NCBI RefSeq assembly: GCF_009389715.1
Contig: NW_024067779.1
Span: 248,001 to 312,000, forward strand
DNA from: Phoenix dactylifera
Taxonomy: Eukaryota > Streptophyta > Magnoliopsida > Arecales > Arecaceae
Direction of reading: 5' to 3'
DNA: 64,000 nt
Shown here piece after piece: positions 12,180 to 24,639 of the stretch. Each line of letters opens with the position of its first letter. The stretch's first letter is position 1. The notes beneath the pieces were generated by a model, which ran no database searches, was not told the DNA's origin, and saw nothing but the letters and a program-made list of their open reading frames with translations. Both the position numbers and the translations under genes were made by a program.

Positions 12180-13575
12180 CCTTCAGCCTTGGGCAATGAG
12201 CAGTTTCCACTAGTTGGGGAATGAATGGCAGCTATTCATTTGGTGAGAACTGGAATTCAGGGCAATGACTTATTCTTAAGGTCTGCAGAGAGGAAAGGTT
12301 GTTCGGCCCTGCCATGGTTCTGAGCTTGGGGCAATGCATTATCTAAAGCTCCTTGAATGCAGATAGGTTCTGATGGAGCAATGGAAGGGATCTTAGGTTC
12401 TCGCAGCCATTAACTACCAATGACTCAAGCGAGGATGAAAGCTGCACATTTGGCAAGAGCTGGAGTTCCCAACAGTCATATATGAACATGTTTTGGAGAG
12501 ATGTGAGGTGGCGCAGGCCGAGCACCAATTTCAGCTCCTTGCAGTCCTTTATTGTCAACCTCTTAAGCACAGAGAGGTTCTAGTGCAGGCGAAGGGAATC
12601 TGGAAACTTACAGAAAACAAGCATCAAGGATTGAAGTGATGATGATAGCCACTCGTCTGCTTGAGAATCCAGCACAACACTGTCCTTAATTTCCATAAAG
12701 ATGTTCAAGGTCGGTAAAATTGTCGACCCCATGGTTTCTGATCTCGTTGATGTTTGATATGGTCAGAATGTCAGCAAATAAAATGAAACACAGATTTAAA
12801 GCCTGTAATCAAATATATATTATGAAAGAATGAACAATTATACAACATTTTGGAATAATAATTTGAACCAACTTAAGATGGAATGTACCTGAGAGTACAT
12901 GATCTTCTGTCTATTGCACCACTACCTCATCTCGGGGCAATCAACAATCTCCACATCCTAACGTATCGACGAAAGATGGTCACCTGGTGCAATCTGGAGT
13001 TTCGGACATCGAGCTATATGTAGCCTCCTTAGACAAGTAAATTTTGCAATCCCACCAATGATTTAAGCTGCATGCAATCCCTAATATCCACAGTTTCAAG
13101 CCTGGGTGGCAATGGTAGCTCTGGTGATAGGTGGAGTTGAGGACAGTTGCTTATCTCCAACTTTCGCAGGGAATCAAGATTTTACAACCCCACCAATGAC
13201 GCGATCTGCATGCAATCCTTGATATACATAGATTCAAGCTTGGATGGCAATGATTCCTCTGGCAAGACATGAAGATATCTTGGAGTGACTCAAAGAAGGT
13301 TTTGTAGGCCTTCTGGCAACTCTGCAAGACTTGAAGATGTGAGATCCAGTGTCTGTAGGTTGTAAAGGAAACATAATGATCCAGCGAACCCTGACCCATA
13401 ATCAATGTACAAATAGCGCAGGTGTTTCAGGTTGCCAATTGAATCTATCAATTCGTTACGGCTAGCCAATCCAATTCCAAAGCCCTTAATCGCTGCATAT
13501 TTTGTAGAATTCTCATGCTGTCTACCATGAACACTTGTTTCATCCACCAGGTGGCTTGTTGGTGGTGGGTTCATA
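12180..13575 (-). pseudogene. LRR relic of an RGA-type CNL gene
   Basis: Read on the minus strand from 13574, the sequence gives consecutive leucine-rich repeats: IGNLKHLRYLYI, LYNLQTLDLTSSSLAELPEGLQ, LPSKLESMYIKDCMQI, LRKLEISNCPQL, LETVDIRDCMQLKSLVGL, then after a gap LKRLTIKDCKELKLVLGL, LESLVVNGCENLRSLPLL. Frame breaks and in-frame stops occur, and an AT-rich stretch at 12740-12900 interrupts it. The DC/SL repeat style is that of RGA/R1-type CNLs. It lies upstream, in minus-strand terms, of the coiled-coil relic at 8150-8557, so the two are not one collinear gene. Confidence 0.72.
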
Positions 13576-15991
13576 GTGCTATCAACTCTTCTCTCTCCAT
13601 CTTCATAAGCACTTCATAAGGACAACATATAGCACTTCATAAGGAGATAACAACTAATATAATTTGCCTATAGGCTGTTTATATACATCATAAATACTAA
13701 AAATACTCCATGTAGACTACATTAAAAGCCTGTAGACATTTCTTTACCAGATAAATATGCCCACAATTTGAATTAGTTCGTAGAAGCTTGGACTCCTGCG
13801 ATTCATGTGCCTCATCTTTAAGTCTCCACTCTTGCTTAACTAAGTTTAGAGTGTAACCCATAGAATACAAAGCAATCTCTAGAGAAAAATATTTCAGGGC
13901 GCCAATGATATGCACACAAAAGAGTTCGTTGGACATAAAAAATCCAATTTAGTAGTTGAATAATCAACCAATATTTCGTATATCGAAATAATTCTCGCAA
14001 GTTATACCTTTCAATCTCTTTATATAGCATGGTTTTTTTTGTTTGTATGCACATGATAGAAGCTCCATGGCATTACTCATAACCAAGACAAGAAATGCAT
14101 TTTTGGGTTCTTAGCCATAACTACTGGTTTGGCACATGTTTCTCTTGTAAGCATATATTCAATTCTTTTGAAGTTGATTTTAAAGAAACTTAATTTGAAG
14201 ATAGTTCGAGAAAATTTTAAAATATGTTTGCAGTGCCTGTCACATTTTAAGCATCCCATATGGTTTCATGTTCCTTTAGTTTGAGACCATGACTGTGCAC
14301 CGGTACAGTATAATTAATTAATCAAGGAAAAGTCGTACTGAGGCTCCTCTTAAACAATATACATAGAGTTTGCAGATTAAACATTCGCAACTACTCATCT
14401 AAATATAAAACTCGGACACTCGTTAATATTTTTCTTGAATAAGAAAGGATTTTTGTACGATTTTCCAAGAGAAGTTTTATTTAGGATTTTTGTTTTCCAA
14501 GCACAGCTCTAGCGGTGCAGTTGGACACAATATATTTATTAGTCCCGAGACATGTCCGTGGTTATGCTACGAGCCGTTTACACGTATTGGTCTTAAGCTC
14601 AAAAATCTTGAAGGGGGGGAAGGAGAATAAAAAGAGATGCTCATGGATGGTTTCGTGTAGATTTAGTCGAGTGACCTAGGAATCCGGGTCAATACATTGC
14701 CCGCTGCCACCTTAGAGGATACCCCGATTACATATTTGAGGCTGCTGATGTTGAAGTTGGCATAGTTAATAGATATCAAGAATTTGACCAGAGATCAGCA
14801 ACAGAAATGAGGTAGCTAGAGAAGAGTGGGTTTGTTTCTTTTCTTTTTCTTTTTGAGAAATCATGCAATCAGATATGTGAAAAAAATAAAAAAGAAGATT
14901 GGATTCGGTGCTGTCTGATTGTTTTCAATCTATGTAACATTTAATGCATTTATCTTAAAAGCAGAGACAGGAATAGCCCACATCTTTTCCATTTTCTCTA
15001 AATATACTTCTTGATCTGGAGATTTGGCGCCCACAGATATTTAAACACGGAGGCGCCTTCACCATAGCTAGGATAGCTTCAGGCAGCTGCTTTGGAGTTT
15101 GATCTATATTTCAGTGCTTTTTCCATTAAGTTCGGCATAGAAAATTTGGATATTTGAAGAAAAAAGAACCAATAATCTGGAAAAATCAGGAGGACGTCAC
15201 ACAACAGAAGATTTAAGATGGAAGAAAAGTCTTGGCGTTTTAAAAACCTGTTGAAGTAATTAGGAAATCCAACATTTGTGTCCAAATACATGTGAAGGCA
15301 CATTTCAAGAAAACTACATGTGAAGATAGAAAACATAGGATAACTGTGAAATGAAAGAAAAGAATAAAAAGAGTGAATGGCCTAAGAGCTTGATATAATT
15401 TTAGAGCATGCAGATTTTAGCCACTGAAATCCATGAAGTTCTCAAAAAAATTCAGCTTCAATGCTTAATTCCTTGTGTAACATAAACAAATGAGTCGACC
15501 ATGAAAGGCAACAAAAAATAAAGGGCCACTTCTCCTTTACGATCATTGAAACTCTAATCAACAAACACATGGTGCTATACGTAGTTGAAAACATGCCACC
15601 CTAGCATCCATGTTCTTTAAATTGCGTAAACAGGATACTGTGAAAATCAAAGTCTCCCACCACAACAAAATATAGTAAGACCCTGAACCAACCCTGAACC
15701 ATTAAACAATTGAAGTCAACTTGATAAAACATGGACAAAAATCAGACAGGAAAGGGTAGATGCTTTAAAATCCTCTACCGTTATTCCCGTCGTTGCTCTT
15801 CTAACTTGATATTTTCTAACCAGCATGTGCCATTTTTGAACGAGAATCACCTTGAGTTTGCAGTGACGCAGCATCTTACGCCATTATTTCCTGTAAGACT
15901 TAGCAAAAAGGCTTCAAATATCTCTCCTACATTTTTCGCCTTTCCCCATCTTCCAGCTAGAACTCGAAGGACCAAAATCCCTTGTAGAAGG
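13576..15991. other. Intergenic DNA, possible ABCG promoter region
   Basis: No gene is recognised. Small minus-strand ORFs (13697-13936, 13836-14054, 15079-15336) have no known domain. The right end precedes the ABCG start codon at 15992 and should contain its promoter and 5' UTR. I could not pick a convincing TATA box. Confidence 0.4.
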
Positions 15992-16876
15992 ATGGCAAAG
16001 TTGGGAGACAGCAAAGAAGCTGAATCCTTCAGTATTGATCTTGAAGAGATAGGGAGGAGCATAAGGTCGTCCTTTCGGATTGCTGCTGCGAGTTCACGGA
16101 GAAGCTCCAGCATCTGTTCTGCAAGGGAGGAGGATGATGAGTATGAGTTAAAATGGGCTGCAGTTGGGAGGCTGCCCACCTTCGAGCGAATAAGAACGTC
16201 AGTACTCGATCACTACAGCAACGGAGATGGCGACGGATTGCGCAAGGAGAGGAGGGTGATTGATGTTGCCAAGCTTGGAGCACTAGAAAGGCGCTTGTTA
16301 ATTGAGAATCTCATCAAACACATTGAGAATGATAATCTTCAGCTGCTGCAGAAGCAAAGACAGAGAATAGACCGGTAAGCTTCATCTTATAGTTTCACTC
16401 TGTTTGTATATGCACGGAATATCACCTGTGGGACACTTACATATCTAGTTTGCCAATATATGCCAATAAGATGATTATGTACATTGAGATTGATGGGTAA
16501 ACACTAATTATTCATTAATCGTTTGAACAGAGTAAATGTGAAACTTCCCACTATTGAGGTACAATACAAGAACCTGTGCGTGGAAGCGCAGTGTGAAGTA
16601 GTTGAAGGGAAGCCCCTGCCACTGCAAAGAGCATGCTTTATGTAAGTAGACTGTATCATCCCTCATTGATTGATGAAGATGTCCTGAGTAAAACTTTATT
16701 GTTTACATCAAGCCCATTGATGTGGTTTGATCACTAACTGATGCATTTAAAAGAACAATTTTCTAAACTGGAGCTGTTTAAAATTTAGACTACATAATCC
16801 AAATTAAGTGGCAAGGAGACCAGTGTCGCATTATGTACGGAAAGTTTATGATATCTGATTACCATGACTCTTCTCC

Positions 16877-16928
<52 letters not shown>

Positions 16929-19900
16929 AGCTTGATGAAGAGCTTTACAACATTATCATGCCATCACAATTTAAGTGAAGGTATTTACAAAGCTAAAATA
17001 TTTATTGATTCCAGAAGTAGATAACTGAATGAAACTTTGATGATGCATGGACAGTTAGCCAATCATCTTAATATACACGAATTTGCATTATAAAGTAATG
17101 CTGCTTCCTATGGAACAGGATCTTGCCAGGTTGACAGGCTTCAGGACTCAAGAGGCTAAAATTTGCATTTTAAAAGACATCAGCGGGATCATCAAGCCCT
17201 CCAGGAAAGTATTTAGGATAAATCAAGTTAAAGAATGAACCTATATACTCACTTTTGTTTATGGCTAGTTTAAAAAGAGTCCGAGCAATTTTGCTTATCT
17301 TTTAGTACTTGAAAACTTACCTTGCCCTTCCATGAGGATTGAATTATTGTTCAAGCCATCTTTATTTCAAATGCAAAGAGATGGATATGGATCATGGATC
17401 TTTGTCAGAAGTAACCATTTTACTTGTCTTTGCTTTTTCATTTGCAGGATGACTCTCTTACTTGGACCACCAGGATGTGGAAAAACTACTCTATTGCTAG
17501 CACTCGCCGGGAAACTGGACAAATTCCTCAAGGTTTATGTCTTCTGGCTTACCATCAATCATAAGTCAGCCATATGGAAGTGGTCCTTCCCCTTCAAAAT
17601 TTGCAAATATCATAACAGTTGCATTCTGATAAGCTTACTCAATCCACTGCGAACGATGTTCTCGACATATTCACAACTTCAACACAGAATGATAACCCCA
17701 CCACAGAAGCTTTCTCATAAAAAACCCAGGACTTTAATTTGAAAGAATGGATTATTTAAGCATATGATTGCAGAAGGATGTTTCTCCAAGATCATCAATA
17801 TTTCTGCTAGATTTGCACTCCTACTTGAATTGCATCCAGTTTTAGCCTTTTTCTGCATGTTATCAAATAACCACGCATTATTTTCAAATAGCATACACCA
17901 TGACCCTCCTCTAAAGCAAATTTATCAATTAAAAATCTTATTGAGATAAGTGACTATTGTAGATCCATTGAAACTAGAAAGTTGCCTATCAAACTACAAG
18001 AACTCAACTAAGTCATTGTCATCTGCTATTTACTGGTCTTAAATATAAACTATTGATCTGCAAACCATCCCATAATAAACAACATGCTTAAAAATAGTAT
18101 GTTATCTTAACCATGTGTAAATTTTTCTTTTCCTTCTCCTTACCAATTTATCACCAATTCTACAAAATAACTCCCTTACATGAAAAGCTGCAAACATACC
18201 TTAAAGACATAATAAACACCTGGGATAAATGAGTTTTGGTCATAACTGGTCTCTATAAATGCTTTCAGCTTGTGGGCTTCAATCCTTGACAAACATGTTA
18301 AACATTTCTTTTACAGGTAACAGGAGAAGTTTCTTACAATGGCTTCAGGTTGGAGGAGTTTGTTCCTGAGAAAACATCAGTTTACATAAGCCAATATGAT
18401 TTGCATATTCCTGAGATGACAGTGAGGGAGATTTTGGACTTTTCAGCACGCTTTCAAGGGTGTAGGGAGCAGAGCAGGTAACATTCTCATGTGTCTTTTA
18501 ATTGCTTCTAGCCACTATCACCAGAATAAATCCAAACAAGCTAAAATGCTAAATGGATTTACTTTGTGAAGAAATTATGAAGGAAGTGATCAAAAGGGAG
18601 AAGCAAGCAGGAATCATCCCTGAACCAGACATAGACACGTATATGAAGGTAAACAAATAATAAGTTGTCATTCTCTGTTTTCCTTGTTAAACCAAGGGGC
18701 ATCTGGTAGATAGGCGCAAAAAGAATATGTTATCCAAATGAATTAACAATTTGTACTGCACTCATGGGTCTCTTTGTTTTTGGTAAAATGATAATTTAAA
18801 GCTAACACCGCATCGAAAAATGTACAGAATTCATGGAATATAGACTTTTAATCTTGTCATGAAATGCTCATATCTGACAAGTGGATTTGTTACTATAGGC
18901 AATATCAGTGGAAGGATTAGAAAGAAGTCTCCAAACGGACTATATCTTAAAGGTAATTTTGCTTCAGGATATCCAAAATCAGACTATTGAATATACACAC
19001 ATCACTATAGTTGCCACCCTCACTTTTGTCGCTGCAAGTAATGCGCCAAAATTTCCTTGACATATCAGATCATGGGACTGGACATCTGTGCAGACACAAT
19101 TGTAGGGGATGCCATGAGAAGAGGCATCTCAGGTGGACAGAAGAAAAGACTGACCACAGGTACTATAAGAAAGTTGATAAAATCAATATTAAATACTTCC
19201 AGTTAGTTCCTGGAATATAATGTCATGGATTTAATGATGAGTTAACTATGAATAGCTCCAATTGTCCATGTATTAAATATGATGATTAGTTTTTTTCTAT
19301 GAGTGAACCTTGTCTTTTGATTACACTTACTAGGAGAGATGATTGTTGGACCAACAAAAGTTCTTCTTATGGATGAGATATCAACTGGCCTAGACAGCTC
19401 AACTACCTTCCAGATTGTTACTTGCCTCCAACAATTGGCACATATTTCAGAATCTACTGTGGTGGTTTCACTTCTTCAACCAGCACCTGAGACCTATGAC
19501 CTCTTTGATGACATTATTTTAATGGCTGAAGGGAAGATAGTATACCATGGCCCTCGCAGTCATATTCTCAACTTTTTTGAAGAATGTGGTTTCAGATGCC
19601 CAGAAAGAAAAGGAGTAGCTGACTTTCTCCAGGAGGTAATTACCAATGCTCACATTCCATCAAAAAAAATACCAATGCTTACGTACTAACCTACCTCCCA
19701 TTTTCTTACATACCCTTAAAATCAGCTCCACCTAACTTTGCTAACTTTATTCAGGTGTTGTCCCGAAAGGATCAACAGCAGTATTGGTTTCATTTAGACA
19801 AAAGCTATAATTATGTCTCTGTAGATCGACTCGCTCAAAAATTCAAAGCATATCACATTGGACAGAGTTTACAGAAGGAGCTATCGAAGCCTTATGGCAA

Positions 19901-21545
19901 GTCCCAATGCCATCAAAATGCTTTATCATTCTGTACTTATTCACTATCAAAATGGGAACTGTTTAAAACTTGCATGGCAAGGGAATTGCTTCTCATGAAG
20001 AGGAATTCATTTGTTTATATATTCAAAACAACACAGGTAATATCTACTCTCAGACAGGCTTCTTGATAATACTCTGGTTCAGCAACTGAAGCGACTCTCT
20101 CCCTATTATATTGCAGCTTGCAATTATTGCAATCATAACAATGACTGTATTCCTGCGTACGCATATGCGGGTTGATTTGATCCATGCTAATTACTATATG
20201 GGTTCACTCTTTTATGCACTCCTCTTGCTCCTGGTTAATGGATTCCCAGAATTGGCTATGACAGTTTCTAGACTACCAGTTTTTTACAGGCAAAGAGACT
20301 TTTACTTCTATCCTGCATGGGCATATGCAATTCCAGCTTGCATCCTAAAAATTCCAATCTCATTAATAGAGTCTTTACTTTGGACATCTCTTACTTACTA
20401 TGTCATTGGATATAGTCCTGAGGCAGTAAGGTAAGCGTAGTTTAGTACATAACCATGTTCAGTCTATTCCTCTATCCTCACAATTCATAAATCCTTACTG
20501 TTTCTTCTTATGTTATTTCAGGTTCTTCCGCCAGTTCCTTATACTTTTCCTCGTCCATCAAATGTCATTATCCCTTTTCCGTTTTCTTGTCTCATATTTC
20601 CAGACATTGGTGGCTTCTACAATTAGTGGCACCATGTCTATGCTAGTTATCTTTTTGTTTGGAGGCTTTATTCTCCCACAGCGTAAGGCCGTTACCAGAT
20701 TTTTTTATATGTTTAACCAATAAGATAAATGTATTTAAATGGCTTTGCTATTGCAGCCTCTATACCTGGTTGGTTGAAGTGGGGATTCTGGATTTCTCCA
20801 TTAACATATACTGAGATAGGCTTAACTATAAATGAATTTCGCGCACCAAGATGGCAAAAGGTGAGGAAGACTTCAATTGGACATTATATAAACCATCCAC
20901 TGAGTGAACAACAACAGACTAATGCTCCAACTGTTCCCTTTGCTATCATATTTCTGTTCGGTAGATGTCATTAGCAAATACCACTATAGGGCAGCAAGTC
21001 CTGACTAGCCGTGGACTGAACTACAATGGCTACTTTTATTGGATATCAATCGGGGCATTGCTTGGGTACATTCTACTTTTCAATGTTGCATTTATGTTGG
21101 TCTTAACTTTTAAAAGATGTAAGTTTTCATCTCTCCTAGCCAACATATTAACTATGCATGGCATGCACTGCCTCCCTCTTTTAACTTTGCAATGATATTG
21201 AAATACGTGGGTGCAGCTATTGGGGTCTCTCGTGCTATTATCTCTCGTGCAAAGCTTTCTCAGATGCAAAAAGGAGGAGATATTGATAACTCAACAGTCC
21301 TAACAAATCAGTCCAGAAAGGTGCCCCAGACAAGTACTGCTGAACCCAAAAGAAATGGTAAGGCTATTTTGTCCGATTCTACTTGCAAGATCAAAAGATA
21401 ATACATGATAGAAAAGTTCCAAAAGACAAAAACAAGCTGAAATACAAGAGTCTCCATCATTTATCTTGCAGGAAGGATGGTTTTACCTTTTATTCCCCTC
21501 ACAGTGACATTCCAAGATGTGAATTACTATGTTGATACTCCACTG
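15992..21545 (+). pseudogene. ABCG/PDR transporter, copy B, with 5' exons, 3'-truncated
   Basis: Same family as copy A. ATG at 15992 (MAKLGDSKEAESFSIDLEE) opens exon 1 (15992-16374), with WAAVGRLPTFERIR typical of PDR N-termini. Next come exon 2 (16531-16641, [15 protein letters not shown]), exon 3 (17119-17204, LARLTGFRTQEAKICILKD), exon 4 (17448-17532, Walker [10 protein letters not shown]), exon 5 (18317-18477), then copies of the copy A exons shifted by 18,279 bp. There are three defects. The exon 2/3 junction does not keep phase with the only good GT-AG choice. The exon 3 donor reads AG|GA where phase into exon 4 demands AG|GT. NBD2 and the second membrane domain are missing after 21545. 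Differences from copy A are few (for example Leu to Pro near 19890). Confidence 0.87.
16882..16926. repeat. (GA)n microsatellite in ABCG intron 2
   Basis: About 22 uninterrupted GA dinucleotides between exons 2 and 3 of ABCG copy B. A likely polymorphic simple repeat with no coding role. Confidence 0.95.
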
Positions 21546-21571
21546 GTAATCATGTTAGAGTAATTACGACA

Positions 21572-23966
21572 TCAGTTTATTAAAAGCTTCTGAGAATTGG
21601 AAGTCAGTAGACTTCCAATGAACATCAGTTTATCTGGGCACTGCTGCTGTTGTTTGAGTAACAACCGTCCCCATAATGTCAATGAACGGAGCTGGTACAA
21701 GTTTGGTGTCTGAGCAAAAAGGACATCCCCAGGGATTATACGTTCGAGCAAAATCAGAGACAACGAGACGAGGTTGTCCATTTGCTTGAGTGCTTTTTCG
21801 AGTGACTCCTCAAACATTCTATCAACTGCTTTGTGAATCTCCTCCGTAGTAAAGCTTGGTGTAGTAACCAATTTTTTGATGAATCTTATGCCTCGTAAAC
21901 GGACAATATCCATAGCATCCAGACCAAATTCAGACTCCTCGATTTGCAGAGTCTGCAAGTTTTTGTGATCACCACCTATCGGTGCGCTTAGAAACATGTG
22001 TAGATTAATATATACGTGCCTCAGTGTCCGGATTTTCCAAAATGATTTCGGAAGCTAATAAATGTATGTACCACTCACATCCAGAGTCTGCAGATTCAGG
22101 AGATGTCGGATGGAGGATGGTAGTCTCTTCAAACTAGTGTTTCTCAATCCCAGATATCGTAAATGAATCATGCTGCCGATCTATTTCGGTAACTCCTTAA
22201 GATCTCTTGTGCCCTCGAGATCCAGCACCCTTAATAAGTTTAACCCATTCAAAAATCTTCTCCCATTAGTCAAAATCAAATTGAAGCCCAGCAGAGTGCG
22301 GAGATGTGGTGAGGAAACAGCAACCTCGTCATTTATACGATTGTGGAAAGCCGCACGATGACTCCATATAGATACTGCCATGTTGTCACTGCTGCAAATT
22401 TGAAGAAATCCATCCCTTCTGGCTTCCAATTGGCCAAATTCTCGTAACAGATCATGGATGCGTATGCTCTTAACCCGCCCGCCAGCCTTGCTTCTCTCGA
22501 CAACCTGGATCATGCACCTCTGGACCAAATTATCCAACCAAACTCTAGCAGTTTCTTCCATTGTCCTTCTCTGCTCTTCCGGTATGAAACCTTCGGCGAC
22601 CCACAACCTCATTAATTTGGAAGCAGAGATAATGGAGTCCTCTGGAAACGCAGCGATGTATAGAAAACATGGTTTTAACAGATACGGCAAGTCATTGTAA
22701 CTTAAGCCCAATATTGAAGCACTTCTTCCCATCTGGACCATCTTCCCAATTCATGCTCTGAGCTACACTCCACCACGCATCATAGGTAGAATCTTTTCCT
22801 GACAGAAGGCCCCCTAACGCCACTAGTGCAAGAGGAAGTCCACCGCACCTCTTTGCAAGTCTCTTGGCCAATTCCTTCAAATCAGCGGGGACATCTTGTT
22901 TTAGTGGAAATGCCTTCCTACACAAGAGTTCCAAACTCTGTGTGTCATCCAGAGTGTGCAGTTTATATGGAGGAAAGCTTGACCTGGCACGGTTTGCAAC
23001 TTCCATCTCACAGGTAGTAAGCAGTATTCTGCTGCCGTTGTTTCCATTAGGAAAGAATGGATGCATTTGTCCCCAAACGTCAACACTCCATACATCATCC
23101 ATCACGACCAAATACTTTCTGTCTCTTAGGAAATCACGGAGCTTCTCTCTCACTTCTTCTTCACCCATCTGCTCTAAGTCTTCTTCAGTAATTTCTGTAG
23201 TTGTTTCTTTCTTCTTTTTGATTCCCATTACTTTTTTCATGATGTCCTTCGCTAGCTCGATAACTCGGTAGCTCTGAGAAACTGAAACCCAAGCAGAGGT
23301 ATCAAAATGTTTTTTAATTGCAGGGTCATTGTACACTTTACTTGCCAGGGTGGTCTTGCCTAGTCCACCCATACTCACTATAGAAATTACACATCGTGCT
23401 TTCTCATTCCCATCAAGCAATTGACACACTATTTCTTTCTTATCATTCTCGAAGCCTATAACATCAATGTCATCATCATCAGAGTGAGGAGAGGATTGTC
23501 TGAGTGATTGCGAAATTTCATCCACCGCACTACTTCCACCTATATCAGTAATGCCATATGTATCTTTGCTCGCGAAAAGATTCTGGATCTTTTCCTTTAT
23601 TTTTTCAATTTCAGAACCAATTTTATGTAGGGTAATCAATTCACCAGGTTTGTGAGAGTACCTGGAAATGGTGCCCATGAAGCCTCTCCTCTGACGCTGC
23701 CTCTCGCCCATGTACTTGATGGTGCCTATGATGTCTTCTATTTCATATGCCACATCTTTCATCTGCTTTATCCAGATCTCCATTCTTGCATCTCCCCTCT
23801 TCCTGGACTCGGCATCTTTGAGGAAACCTTGCAATAGCTGGAGTTGTGCTTTCACCCATTCGACTTGATCCCTGACCCCACTTAAGAAAGCAGCTTCTTG
23901 TGCGAGGAGGTTGGCAAGCTGAGAGACGACATTGGAAACGAGAGCTTCAGCAATAGCTCTTTCCAT
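21572..23966 (-). pseudogene. CNL disease-resistance gene, copy B (frameshift and two stops)
   Basis: Near-identical to copy A but with an intact 5' end (MERAIAEALVSNVVSQLANL, start at 23966; an ATG three codons upstream is also possible). The coiled coil, P-loop SMGGLGKTT, kinase-2 VVMDDVW and GLPL motif are present. Lesions relative to C and D are a 2-bp loss in AATATATTG near 22714 (shifts the frame after the NB-ARC), Gln to stop near 22181 (CCGAAATAG) and Trp to stop near 22056 in the LRR. The 3' end carries the same tail and junction with truncated ABCG as copy A. Lesions in A and B do not overlap, so each copy decayed on its own after the duplication. Confidence 0.9.
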
Positions 23967-24027
23967 CTCTCTCACTCAGCCCCCTCACTGCGACGAGGAA
24001 AGCAAGGAGCTAACTTCTCTATGCGTA

Positions 24028-24335
24028 TATGCCCATTGCAGCTAGGGATGCACATGGATCTTTGATCGGGTAATTCCAATTCAATCTAATTTTTTATTTG
24101 TGTTTTAATTTTAGATCTAAATTTAATTCAGTATATGTCCATTGCAGCTAGGGATGCACATGGATCGATTGGATCGGGTAATTCTAATTCAATCTAATTT
24201 TTTATTTGAGTTCTAATTTTAGATCTAAATTTAATTCAGTATATGCCCATTACAGCTAGGGATGCACATGGATCGATTGGATCGGGTAATTCCAATTCAA
24301 TCTAATTTTTTATTTGAGTTCTAATTTTAGATCTA
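24028..24335. repeat. ~107-bp tandem repeat, 3 units
   Basis: GCTAGGGATG recurs at 24041, 24147 and 24255, each followed by CACATGGATC and an AT-rich tail ending ATTTTAGATCTAAATTT. The array lies between CNL copy B and the ARC fragment. Equivalent arrays are at 39024-39320 and 53990-54310, where a deletion in the first tail (TTAATTGTCCATT) is shared by those two but absent here. Confidence 0.85.
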
Positions 24336-24639
24336 CACGTGCTGGCATGCGGCTATAGCTTAATCTAAGAGCTGGAAAAATCTCATTATTCTCTTCGATT
24401 TCCCATACATCATTTTGCATGACATCCATCCAGTCATCTTCAACTGCCATGTGTCTTAGAAGGCTTCCTATTGATTTCACAGCCAATGGTAAACCAGAAC
24501 ACTTCTTGACAATCTGCTTACCGATATCCACCAAGTGTGGTTGTTTTTCAGGGTCTTGACTACCGAATGCATAATGTCTGAATAATGACCAAGACTGCTT
24601 TGGAGACAAGCAGCCAGGATGATAAGGACGCATTGTCTG
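24335..24639 (-). pseudogene. NB-ARC (ARC1) fragment of an RGA-type CNL, in frame behind CNL C
   Basis: About 100 residues matching the ARC1 part of an RGA-type NB-ARC: SPKQSWSLFRHYAFGSQDP, VDIGKQIVKKCSGLPLAVKS (GLPL motif), SLLRHMAVEDDWMDVMQND and NEIFPALRLSYSRMPA. It differs in sequence from the ARC domain of CNL A-D. It breaks off into the ~107-bp repeat. It lies in the same frame as CNL C, one stop codon downstream of its last sense codon. The same arrangement is at 39321-39625. Confidence 0.8.

Noticed and set aside
8150-13575. One CNL gene with coiled coil at 8.2 kb and LRR at 12-13.6 kb
   Set aside because: Both are on the minus strand, but the LRR lies upstream of the coiled coil, so the order is wrong for one gene.
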